This document shows, piece after piece, positions 1-9,285 of a stretch of 64,000 nucleotides of DNA. A model generated the notes under the pieces. The model saw only the letters and a program-made list of their open reading frames with translations, searched no databases and was not told the origin of the DNA. The translations under genes and the position numbers were made by a program. Position 1 is the stretch's first letter. Every line of letters starts with the position of its first letter. Origin of the DNA: Pseudomonadota bacterium (GTDB taxonomy: Bacteria; Pseudomonadota; Gammaproteobacteria; Burkholderiales; Burkholderiaceae_F). The DNA lies in NCBI GenBank assembly GCA_029778535.1, contig JAKOQB010000178.1, forward strand, positions 1 to 64,000, written 5' to 3'.

Positions 1-1032
<1,032 letters not shown>

Positions 1033-1054
1033 GCCGTACCGGGACCGAACAAGA

Positions 1055-2548
1055 ATGATCACCTTTCCCTGGCTCAGCCTCTCGATCTGGATCCCGATCT
1101 TCTTCGGCCTTGTGATCCTGGCCGCGGGACGCGACCAGAACGCCGGAGTGATCAAGACCGTCGCGCTGGCCGGGTCGCTGCTCGGCCTGCTGGTGACGCT
1201 GCCGCTGTATCTGCACTTCGATCCCGCGCAGGCGGGCCTGCAGTTCGTCGAGCACGCGCTTTGGATCGGGCGGTTGAACGCCTGGTACCACCTGGGTGTG
1301 GATGGCATCTCGATCTGGTTCGTGCTGCTGACCGCGCTGATGACGGTGATCGTCGTGATCGCCGGCTGGGAGGTGATCGAGGAGAAGGTTGCGCAGTACA
1401 ACGCCGCCTTCCTGATCCTGTCGGGACTGATGATCGGCGTGTTCAGCGCCGCCGACGGACTGCTTTTCTACATCTTCTTCGAGGCGACGCTGATCCCGAT
1501 GTACATCATCATCGGCGTGTGGGGCGGGCCCAACCGGGTGTACGCGGCGTTCAAGTTCTTCCTGTTCACGCTGGCCGGGTCGCTGCTGATGCTGATCGCG
1601 CTGATCTACCTGTACTACGTGTCGGGCGGCAGCTTCGCGCTGGCCGTTTGGAACAAGCTGCCGCTGCCGCTGAACGCGCAGGTGCTGCTGTTCCTGGCGT
1701 TGTTCGCCGCGTTCTCGGTCAAGGTGCCGATGTGGCCGGTGCACACCTGGCTGCCGGACGCGCACGTCGAGGCGCCCACCGGCGGCTCGGTGATCCTGGC
1801 GGCGATCATGCTGAAGCTCGGCGCGTACGGCTTCGTGCGCTTCTCGCTGCCGATCGTTCCGGACGCGGCGCACGAACTGGCCTGGTTCATCATCGCGATC
1901 TCGCTGGTCGCGGTGGTCTACATCGGCCTCGTCGCGCTGGTGCAGACCGACATGAAGAAGCTGGTCGCGTACTCGTCGATCGCGCACATGGGTTTCGTCA
2001 CGCTCGGCTTCTTCATCTTCAGCCAGATCGGGGTGGAGGGTGCGCTGGTGCAGATGATCTCGCACGGCTTCATCTCGGGCGCGCTGTTCCTGTGCATCGG
2101 CGTGATGTACGACCGCATGCACAGCCGCAACATCGCCGACTACGGCGGGGTGGTCAACACGATGCCGATGTTCGCCAGCTTCATGATGCTGTTCGCGATG
2201 GCCAATTGCGGGCTGCCTGCGACCAGCGGCTTCGTCGGCGAGTTCATGGTGATTTTGGGTGCGGTCAAGTTCAACTTCTGGGTTGGCGCGATCGCCGCCA
2301 CCACAATGATCTGGGGCGCCGCGTACACGCTGTGGATGTACAAGCGCGTGATCTTCGGCGCCATCGCCAACGAGCGCGTGGCGGCGCTGACCGACATCGG
2401 CGCGCGCGAATTCCTGATCCTGGCGCTGCTGGCGGTGGCGGTGCTCGCGATGGGCGTGTACCCGAAGCCGTACACGGACCTGATGCACGCGTCGGTGGCC
2501 GAGCTGCTGCAGCACGTCGGCCAGTCGAAGGTTCCCGTGGGGCAATGA
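1055..2548 (+). CDS. nuoM: NADH-quinone oxidoreductase subunit M
   Basis: 497 aa polytopic protein with 'PMWPVHTWLPDAHVEAPTGGSVILAAIMLKLGAYG' proton-translocating signature; nuoL-M-N order. Confidence 0.97.
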   Translation: MITFPWLSLSIWIPIFFGLVILAAGRDQNAGVIKTVALAGSLLGLLVTLPLYLHFDPAQAGLQFVEHALWIGRLNAWYHLGVDGISIWFVLLTALMTVIVVIAGWEVIEEKVAQYNAAFLILSGLMIGVFSAADGLLFYIFFEATLIPMYIIIGVWGGPNRVYAAFKFFLFTLAGSLLMLIALIYLYYVSGGSFALAVWNKLPLPLNAQVLLFLALFAAFSVKVPMWPVHTWLPDAHVEAPTGGSVILAAIMLKLGAYGFVRFSLPIVPDAAHELAWFIIAISLVAVVYIGLVALVQTDMKKLVAYSSIAHMGFVTLGFFIFSQIGVEGALVQMISHGFISGALFLCIGVMYDRMHSRNIADYGGVVNTMPMFASFMMLFAMANCGLPATSGFVGEFMVILGAVKFNFWVGAIAATTMIWGAAYTLWMYKRVIFGAIANERVAALTDIGAREFLILALLAVAVLAMGVYPKPYTDLMHASVAELLQHVGQSKVPVGQ

Positions 2549-4035
2549 TGGAAAGCCTGAACGCCTGGGCCGCGGCTCCGGAGATCGTGCTGCTCGCCGG
2601 CGCGCTGGCCGTGCTGGCAATCGATCTGTTCGTCAGCGACGCGCGGCGCAACGTCACCTACGTGCTGACGCTGCTCGCGCTCGGCGCCGCCGCCGCGGCC
2701 TGCATCGCGCTGCTGGTTGACGACACCGTCGCCTACGCGTTCGGCCGCATGTACGTGGCCGATCCGTTCGCGCACGTGCTCAAGCTCTTCTCGGTGCTGT
2801 GCGCGGCGCTGATGCTGGTCTACGCGCAGGGCTACGCGCGCGACCGCGGGCTGTGGAAGGGGGAGCTGTTCTCGCTGACGCTGTTCGTGCTGCTCGGCAT
2901 CTTCGTGATGATCTCGGGCAGCAACATGCTCGTGATCTACCTCGGGCTCGAGCTGCAGTCGCTGTCGCTGTACGCGCTGGTCGCGCTGCGCCGGGACGAC
3001 GCCAAGGCAACCGAGGCGGCGATGAAGTACTTCGTGCTCGGCGCGCTCGCGTCCGGCTTCCTGCTGTATGGGATGTCGATGCTGTACGGCGCCGGCGGCA
3101 CGCTCGACATCGGCCAGCTCGCGCGCAACATCGGCGGCGGCGCGGTGCCCAACCGCGCCGCGCTGGTGCTGGGCACCGTGTTCATCGTCGCCGGCATCGC
3201 GTTCAAGCTGGGCGTCGCCCCGTTCCACATGTGGGTGCCGGACGTGTACCACGGCGCGCCCACGCCGGTGACGATCATGATCGGCTCGGCGCCGAAGATC
3301 GCCGCGTTCGCGATCGCGTTCCGGCTGCTGGTCGAGGGGCTGCTGCCGCTGGCGGTCGACTGGCAGCAGATGCTGATCCTGCTCGCGCTCGCGTCGCTGG
3401 CGCTCGGTAACGTGACCGCGATCGCGCAGAGCAACCTGAAGCGCATGCTCGCCTATTCGACCATCGGGCAGATGGGTTTCATGCTGCTCGCCATGTTGTC
3501 GGGGGTGGTCGGCGCCGACACGATGGCCACGGCCAACGCGTACAGCGCGGCGATGTTCTACGTGATTACCTATGCACTGACGACGCTCGGCACCTTCGGC
3601 ATCATCCTGCTGCTGGCGCGCCAGGGTTTCGAGGCGGAGGAGATCGCGGACCTGAAGGGGCTGAACCGGCGCAGCCCGTGGTACGCGTTCGTGATGCTGC
3701 TGCTGATGTTCTCGCTCGCCGGCATCCCGCCGACGATGGGTTTCTACGCCAAGTTCGTCGTGCTGCAGGCGCTGCTCGGCGGCGCGATCACGACCGGCAT
3801 CGTGTGGCTGGCGGTGATCGCGCTCGCGTTCTCGCTGATTGCCGCCTACTACTACCTGCGCGTGGTCAAGGTGATGTACTTCGACGAGCCCGCCGACGCG
3901 CGCCCGATCGTCGCCACGCAGGACATGCGCGTCGCGCTGTCGCTCAACGGCGCGCTGGTGCTGGTGCTCGGCATCCTGCCGCAATGGCTGCTCGCGCTGT
4001 GCGCCAACGCGATGGTCAAGGCGTTGGGCGGGTGA
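2545..4035 (+). CDS. nuoN: NADH-quinone oxidoreductase subunit N
   Basis: In-frame part of the 1261..4035 ORF starting at ATGATG (2545/2548), overlapping the nuoM stop; 'VAPFHMWVPDVYHGAPTPVT' motif. Confidence 0.95.
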   Translation: MMESLNAWAAAPEIVLLAGALAVLAIDLFVSDARRNVTYVLTLLALGAAAAACIALLVDDTVAYAFGRMYVADPFAHVLKLFSVLCAALMLVYAQGYARDRGLWKGELFSLTLFVLLGIFVMISGSNMLVIYLGLELQSLSLYALVALRRDDAKATEAAMKYFVLGALASGFLLYGMSMLYGAGGTLDIGQLARNIGGGAVPNRAALVLGTVFIVAGIAFKLGVAPFHMWVPDVYHGAPTPVTIMIGSAPKIAAFAIAFRLLVEGLLPLAVDWQQMLILLALASLALGNVTAIAQSNLKRMLAYSTIGQMGFMLLAMLSGVVGADTMATANAYSAAMFYVITYALTTLGTFGIILLLARQGFEAEEIADLKGLNRRSPWYAFVMLLLMFSLAGIPPTMGFYAKFVVLQALLGGAITTGIVWLAVIALAFSLIAAYYYLRVVKVMYFDEPADARPIVATQDMRVALSLNGALVLVLGILPQWLLALCANAMVKALGG

Positions 4036-4107
4036 TTTGTGATCCGTTGCTCGTTGCTCGCAATCCGCAATCCTCGATCCTCGATCCCCGATCCTGAATC
4101 CTCTTGA

Positions 4108-4668
4108 ATGGCGAAGGACCCGCTAGCCGAAGAAACGCTGGAATCGCGCCTCGCTTACGAGGGCGTGTTCCTGAAGGTCTACGAGGACCGCGTGCGCTGC
4201 CCGGATGGGCACATCGCGCCGCGCGAGTACCTGCGCCACCCGGGCGCGGTGATGATGATGCCGCTGCTCGACGACGGCCGGCTCGTGCTGGAGCGGCAGT
4301 ACCGCTATCCGCTGCGGGCGAGCTTCATCGAGTTTCCGGCCGGCAAGATCGATCCCGGCGAACCGCTGCTCGACTGCGCGCAGCGCGAACTGCTGGAGGA
4401 AACCGGCTACCGCGCCGCGCAGTGGTCCTATCTCGGCAGCTTCCACAACGCGATCGGCTACTGCGACGAGGCGATCTACGTCTATCTCGCGCGCGGGCTG
4501 GCGCTCGACGCCGCCCGCACCGACGACGGCGAGGTGATCGAGGTGTTCACCGCCACGCTCGATGACCTGCACGGCTGGATCCGCGCCGGCACAGTGACCG
4601 ACGTGAAGACGATCGTCGGCGCGTACTGGTTGCAGCAGCACCTCGCCGGCCAATGGCCGGCGAGGTGA
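4108..4668 (+). CDS. NUDIX hydrolase, ADP-ribose pyrophosphatase-like
   Basis: Nudix box-like 'GEPLLDCAQRELLEETGYRA' (GX5EX7REXXEEXG). Confidence 0.92.
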   Translation: MAKDPLAEETLESRLAYEGVFLKVYEDRVRCPDGHIAPREYLRHPGAVMMMPLLDDGRLVLERQYRYPLRASFIEFPAGKIDPGEPLLDCAQRELLEETGYRAAQWSYLGSFHNAIGYCDEAIYVYLARGLALDAARTDDGEVIEVFTATLDDLHGWIRAGTVTDVKTIVGAYWLQQHLAGQWPAR

Positions 4669-4671
4669 ATC

Positions 4672-5955
4672 TCAGCACGCCCGCAGCGCATTCTGCAGAT
4701 CGGCGATCAGATCGTCCTCGTGCTCGAGGCCGATCGACATGCGGATCAGGCCCTCCGACACGCCGACCTGCGCGCGCACGTCGACCGGCACGCCGGAGTG
4801 CGTGGTCGACGCCGGATGGCAGATCAGCGACTCGGTGCCGCCGAGGCTGACCGCGGACTTGAACAGCGTCAGCGCGTTAATGAAGCGGAACGCGGTCGCC
4901 CGCCCGCCGTCGAGCACGATCGAGAACGTCGAACCCGCGCCGCTGCACTGGCGCCGGTACACCGCCTGGTAAGCCGGGTCGGCGTTCAGCTGCGGGTGCA
5001 GCACCTGCACCTTGCGCACCGGGTTGTCCGCCAGCCAGTGCGCCACCCGGCTCGCGGTGGCGGCGGCGCGGCGCATCCGCAGCACCAGCGTCTCCATCGA
5101 GCGCGCGATCATCCACGACGAATGCGGATCGAGCTGCGAGCCGAACGCGCCGCGCATCAGCTTGAGCCGCTGGATCAGCTCGGTCCTGCCGGTGACGCCG
5201 CCCGCCACCAGGTCGCTGTGGCCGCCGACGTACTTGGTCAGCGAATAGATCGACAGGTCGATGCCGTCGCGGATCGGGTGCTGGAAGATCGGCCCCAGCA
5301 TCGTGTTGTCGCACGCGGACAGCGGCCGGTAACCGTGCCTGCGCTCGAATGCCGCGAGCGCCTGCGTGACCGCCTGGAAATCGACCAGCGCATTGGTCGG
5401 ATTGGCCGGTGTCTCGATGTATACGAGCGCCACCTTGCCGCGCGCGGCCGCGGCCTCGAGCGCGGCTTCGATCTGCGCCGGCGACAGGCCGTCGACGAAC
5501 GGATGCCCGCCCACGCCCCACTCGGGCAGGATCTTGCGGATCAGCGTCTCGGTGCCGCCGTAAAGCGGCGTCGAATGCACGATCTGATCTCCTGGCCGCA
5601 GCAGCGTCATGAACGTGGTGCCGATGGCCGCCATCCCACTCGAGGTGACGGCGGCCGCCTGCGCGCCGTCGAGCAGCGCCAGCCGGTCCTCGACGATTTC
5701 GAGATTCGGATGGTTGAAGCGGCTGTACACCAGCCCGGCGCCGGCGTCCTGCGGCGGCGGCTTGCGGCCGGCGACGACGTCGAAGAAATCGGCGCCGTCC
5801 TCGGCGGTGCGAAACGCGAAGGTCGAGGTGAGGAACACCGGCGGCTTGACCGCGCCCTCGGACAGGAACGGGTCATAGCCGTACGACATCATCTGCGTTT
5901 CCGGGTGCAGCTCGCGGTTCAGGATGGACTTCTTGTGGTAGTTCGAGTACGACAT
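4672..5955 (-). CDS. Cys/Met metabolism PLP-dependent enzyme (cystathionine gamma-synthase / methionine gamma-lyase family)
   Basis: 427 aa; 'SLTKYVGGHSDLVAGGV' PLP-lysine motif, 'ETPANPTN' motif. Confidence 0.93.
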   Translation of the reverse strand: MSYSNYHKKSILNRELHPETQMMSYGYDPFLSEGAVKPPVFLTSTFAFRTAEDGADFFDVVAGRKPPPQDAGAGLVYSRFNHPNLEIVEDRLALLDGAQAAAVTSSGMAAIGTTFMTLLRPGDQIVHSTPLYGGTETLIRKILPEWGVGGHPFVDGLSPAQIEAALEAAAARGKVALVYIETPANPTNALVDFQAVTQALAAFERRHGYRPLSACDNTMLGPIFQHPIRDGIDLSIYSLTKYVGGHSDLVAGGVTGRTELIQRLKLMRGAFGSQLDPHSSWMIARSMETLVLRMRRAAATASRVAHWLADNPVRKVQVLHPQLNADPAYQAVYRRQCSGAGSTFSIVLDGGRATAFRFINALTLFKSAVSLGGTESLICHPASTTHSGVPVDVRAQVGVSEGLIRMSIGLEHEDDLIADLQNALRAC

Positions 5956-6036
5956 ACGACTCCCGTGACGTCATGGCACGGCCCGACCGGCCGCCGCCTG
6001 TGGTGCAATGATGCTCCGATTCCCGAGGAGAGAACG

Positions 6037-6273
6037 ATGAAGACAATCGCCGCCTCTATCGCCGCTGCCGTCGTCGTCGGCTATGCGCTGCACGCGCTCG
6101 CCCAGGGGCGCATGGATGTGCGCCCGGCCGTGGTGCCGATCGGCAGTTCGTCGTCCAACGGCATTTCGTTCGCGTGGTTCTACGACCAGACCGAGCGCGC
6201 GGTCTACGTGTGCCGCTCCGGGCACGGCAACGGCGACACCGTCGAGTGCCGCGCACGCGCGAGCCTGCCGTAG
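6037..6273 (+). CDS. Small exported hypothetical protein (78 aa)
   Basis: ATG at 6037 after 'gaggaga' RBS-like sequence; N-terminal hydrophobic segment 'IAASIAAAVVVGYALHALAQG'. Confidence 0.6.
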   Translation: MKTIAASIAAAVVVGYALHALAQGRMDVRPAVVPIGSSSSNGISFAWFYDQTERAVYVCRSGHGNGDTVECRARASLP

Positions 6274-6287
6274 CCGCGCGCGCCGCG

Positions 6288-6899
6288 ATGCTGTCGCCGC
6301 CACCGGACGTCCGCCACTCCGCCTACGAGGATGCGCAGGCTCTCGTCACCGGCGCCCTGTTCGTCGCGCTTGGCATCGCGCTGTTCGCGCAAGCCGGGCT
6401 GCTCACCGGCGGCACGGCGGGAATCGCGTTCCTGATTCACTATGCGACCGGCTGGCGTTTCGGCGCGGTGTTCTTCGTCCTGAACCTGCCCTTCTACTGG
6501 CTCGCTGTGCGCACGCTCGGCTGGCGCTTCACGCTGAAGACCTTCTGCGCGGTCGCATTGCTTTCGCTCGCGACCGAGATGATGCCGGCGGTCGTCGGCT
6601 TCGGGCGCGTGAACGCGGTCTACGCCGCCGTGATGGGCGGGTTCCTTGCCGGCGCCGGGTTGCTGATGTTCTTCCGCCACCAGGCGAGCCTGGGCGGCGT
6701 CAACGTGCTCGCGCTCCATGTGCAGGACCGCTACGGCTGGCGCGCCGGCACGGTTCAGATGGCCGTCGACTGCGCCGTCGTGCTCGCCGCTTTCGCGGTC
6801 GTCGACGTGCAGCGCATCGCGCTGTCGGTGCTCGGCGCGATCGCGCTGAACCTCGTGATCGCGATCAACCACAAGCCGGGGCGGTACCTCGGAGTTTGA
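6288..6899 (+). CDS. YitT/DUF161 family membrane protein
   Basis: Polytopic protein with 'GGTAGIAFLIHYATGW' and 'ASLGGVNVLALHVQDRYG' YitT-like repeats. Confidence 0.85.
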   Translation: MLSPPPDVRHSAYEDAQALVTGALFVALGIALFAQAGLLTGGTAGIAFLIHYATGWRFGAVFFVLNLPFYWLAVRTLGWRFTLKTFCAVALLSLATEMMPAVVGFGRVNAVYAAVMGGFLAGAGLLMFFRHQASLGGVNVLALHVQDRYGWRAGTVQMAVDCAVVLAAFAVVDVQRIALSVLGAIALNLVIAINHKPGRYLGV

Positions 6900-6914
6900 G
6901 TCGTTCCCGCCAGG

Positions 6915-9074
6915 TCAGCGGGCGCTGATCCGCGCCGCCAATGCCTCGGTGCGTGCCGACGGTCGCAGCCCGAGCACGATCGACAGCAGCTCGCGGCAGC
7001 GCCGGTACGCGCCGAGCGCCTGCGACTGTTCGCCGCGCGCAAGATGGCATTCGATCAGCCGCTGATAGAGCTCCTCGGCGAGGTTGTCCTGTTCGAGCGC
7101 GGCACGGTAGAGGTGAATCGCCTCGTCCTGCCGCCCGAGCCGCTCGAGCCGTTGCCCGAGCAGCTCCACGCTGCGCACGAAGCGCGCGCGCAGCCGGTCG
7201 CGCATCGGCAGTGCCCAGGCCGGGACTTCGCCTTCGCCGAGGAAGTGGCCGCGATAAAGCGCCAGTAGCTGCAGCGCGCGGCGCGCCAGCTCGCCATCGT
7301 CGAACTGGTCGGCGGCGCGGCCGGTCGATCCGAGCAGCGACTCGATGCGCGCCGTCACGTGCTCGAATGCCCAGGTGTCGAGCCAGACCGTGCCGTCGTC
7401 AAAGGAGATCTGGCCGTCGCGCACCTGCAACGCGTCGGCGCCGAGCAGCCCGCGCGCCCGATGCAGCATGGCCTTCAGCGAATCGCGCGCGACGTCGCCC
7501 TCGGCGTCCGGCCACAGCGTGGCCGCGACGCGCGCGGCGTCGACGCGGCGGCCGCCCCAGGCGGCGATCAGCCGCATCAGGTCGGTCAACCGCTTCGGCG
7601 CCTTGCGCGCGGGCTTGAACGCAGCGCCGTCGCGTTCGATCGCCATGTCGCCGAGCAGGCGCAGCCGCAGCGGCCACGGCCAGTGCGCGATGCCGCGGTC
7701 GGGGCAGGGCAGGCGGCGCGCCGCGATCACCTTGCATGCAAACGCGGCGTCGGCGTCCAGATCGAGGGCGGTGCCGCACAGCTCGGCCGCGAGCGCCGGC
7801 AGCGCGCGGAAGAAGTGCGTGAGATCGATCGCCCGCGCATGGGTGAAACCGGCCAGCAGCTCGGCGCGCGCGTCGGAATGCGCGCCCTCGCGCAAGCGTT
7901 GCAGCGCGCGCGTCAGATGCACATGGCAATGACACGGCGTGGCCTGCGCGCCGAGCGACAGGTCCCCGGCCTGCTGAAAGACGCGCGCGGCGTCTTCGTA
8001 TCGGTGCAATGCGGACTGGACGAAGCCTTCCTGCATCAGCAACGTGGTGGAGCGCTCCGGATGCATGTGTGCTTCGCCCTGCTTCTGACGGCACAAGCGC
8101 AGGTGCGCCCAAGCGTCGTCCGCGTTGCCCACCAGCAGCGCATGGCGCGACAGGTAATAGTGCAGCAGCGAGTAGTCGTGCGGATGCAAGGGATCGAGCA
8201 GCACGTGCGCGGCGTCCAGATGCGCCTTTGCTTCCGCCGCCTTGCCGTCGCCCAGCGCGAGCGCCGCTCGCAGCACAAGAGCACGCGCACGAAGCACGCG
8301 CAGGCCGCCGGAGGCCGGCAGCGCCTCGAGCGCATCAAGTTCCGCGCGAAGTTGTGGGCCGCGACCAGCGTCGTAGAACAGCGCTTCGACGACGTGCAGG
8401 TGCCATAGCGCGCGGTCGTAATCGGTCACGAGCGGTGAGCGAACCAACGCGGCGCCCGCGTGGAAGAAGTCGTCGAGTTGCACGCGGTCGAGCGCCAGGC
8501 CGAGCGCCGGCAGCGCCGCCACCGCCGTGCGCAGGCGCTGCTGCGGCTCGACGTCGAGCGCGAGCGCCGCGAACGCGCGCGCCGCGAACGGCGCGGCCGA
8601 CCCTTCGCCCTCCCGGTTCTGGACCGCGACCGCCAGGCGCGCCGCGAGCTGGAACAGATCGAGCGCATTGGCCGGCTTCGGGGCGAACTCGATCTGTGCG
8701 ACGCGTTCGGCGCGCTGCTCGAAGCCGTCGAAAGCCTGATTGTTCAGCACCGCGGCTTGCACCAGGCCGCACGCCGCCATCGCCAGACCGGTCGCGTCGC
8801 CGCCGCGCGCAAAGCATTCCTCGGCCCGTACCCACTCGGCGCGGGCGCGGCCGAGATCGTCGAACTGCGCCACGTAGCCGCGCCAGAACGACGTCCAGCC
8901 GTTACCGGTCGCGGTTTCATCGGCGGTCGGCAGAGCGATGCGCAGTCCCTGCACGCCGTGCGTCGCCAGTAGGGAAGCGCCGTCGTCGAGCCCGGCCGGC
9001 ATGCCGATCGAGAGTTCTTCGTTTGCTGCTGCGGTGGGGCGGGAAGAACGCGCAGCCCGTCTTGGTCGCGTCAT
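6915..9074 (-). CDS. Large transcriptional regulator with N-terminal TPR-like region and C-terminal OmpR-type winged helix plus BTAD (SARP-like) domain
   Basis: 719 aa; C-terminus 'LRLLGDMAIERDGAAFKPARKAPKRLTDLMRLIAAWGGRRVDAARVAATLWPDAEGDVARDSLKAMLHRARGLLG' (wHTH) followed by BTAD 'ELARRALQLLALYRGHFLGE...EELYQRLIECHLARGEQSQALGAYRRCRELL'. Confidence 0.85.
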   Translation of the reverse strand: MTRPRRAARSSRPTAAANEELSIGMPAGLDDGASLLATHGVQGLRIALPTADETATGNGWTSFWRGYVAQFDDLGRARAEWVRAEECFARGGDATGLAMAACGLVQAAVLNNQAFDGFEQRAERVAQIEFAPKPANALDLFQLAARLAVAVQNREGEGSAAPFAARAFAALALDVEPQQRLRTAVAALPALGLALDRVQLDDFFHAGAALVRSPLVTDYDRALWHLHVVEALFYDAGRGPQLRAELDALEALPASGGLRVLRARALVLRAALALGDGKAAEAKAHLDAAHVLLDPLHPHDYSLLHYYLSRHALLVGNADDAWAHLRLCRQKQGEAHMHPERSTTLLMQEGFVQSALHRYEDAARVFQQAGDLSLGAQATPCHCHVHLTRALQRLREGAHSDARAELLAGFTHARAIDLTHFFRALPALAAELCGTALDLDADAAFACKVIAARRLPCPDRGIAHWPWPLRLRLLGDMAIERDGAAFKPARKAPKRLTDLMRLIAAWGGRRVDAARVAATLWPDAEGDVARDSLKAMLHRARGLLGADALQVRDGQISFDDGTVWLDTWAFEHVTARIESLLGSTGRAADQFDDGELARRALQLLALYRGHFLGEGEVPAWALPMRDRLRARFVRSVELLGQRLERLGRQDEAIHLYRAALEQDNLAEELYQRLIECHLARGEQSQALGAYRRCRELLSIVLGLRPSARTEALAARISAR

Positions 9075-9285
9075 CGGCGAGATCGAAACTTAAGAAATGC
9101 GCAATCAGCATAGCGGCGATCGCGCGGCGTGAATATTCGAACGAAACGAATCCGCAACCAATCCGTTACCCGCCGGCCGGTACGTTTGGCGCCCGTCGTC
9201 GAGGGTAGAAGGCGCACGGCAGGCCGGCGCAACGAACCCGCGGCGGCGGATGGCGTTCGCGCGACACCGGGAGGAGGGCAGTCCG

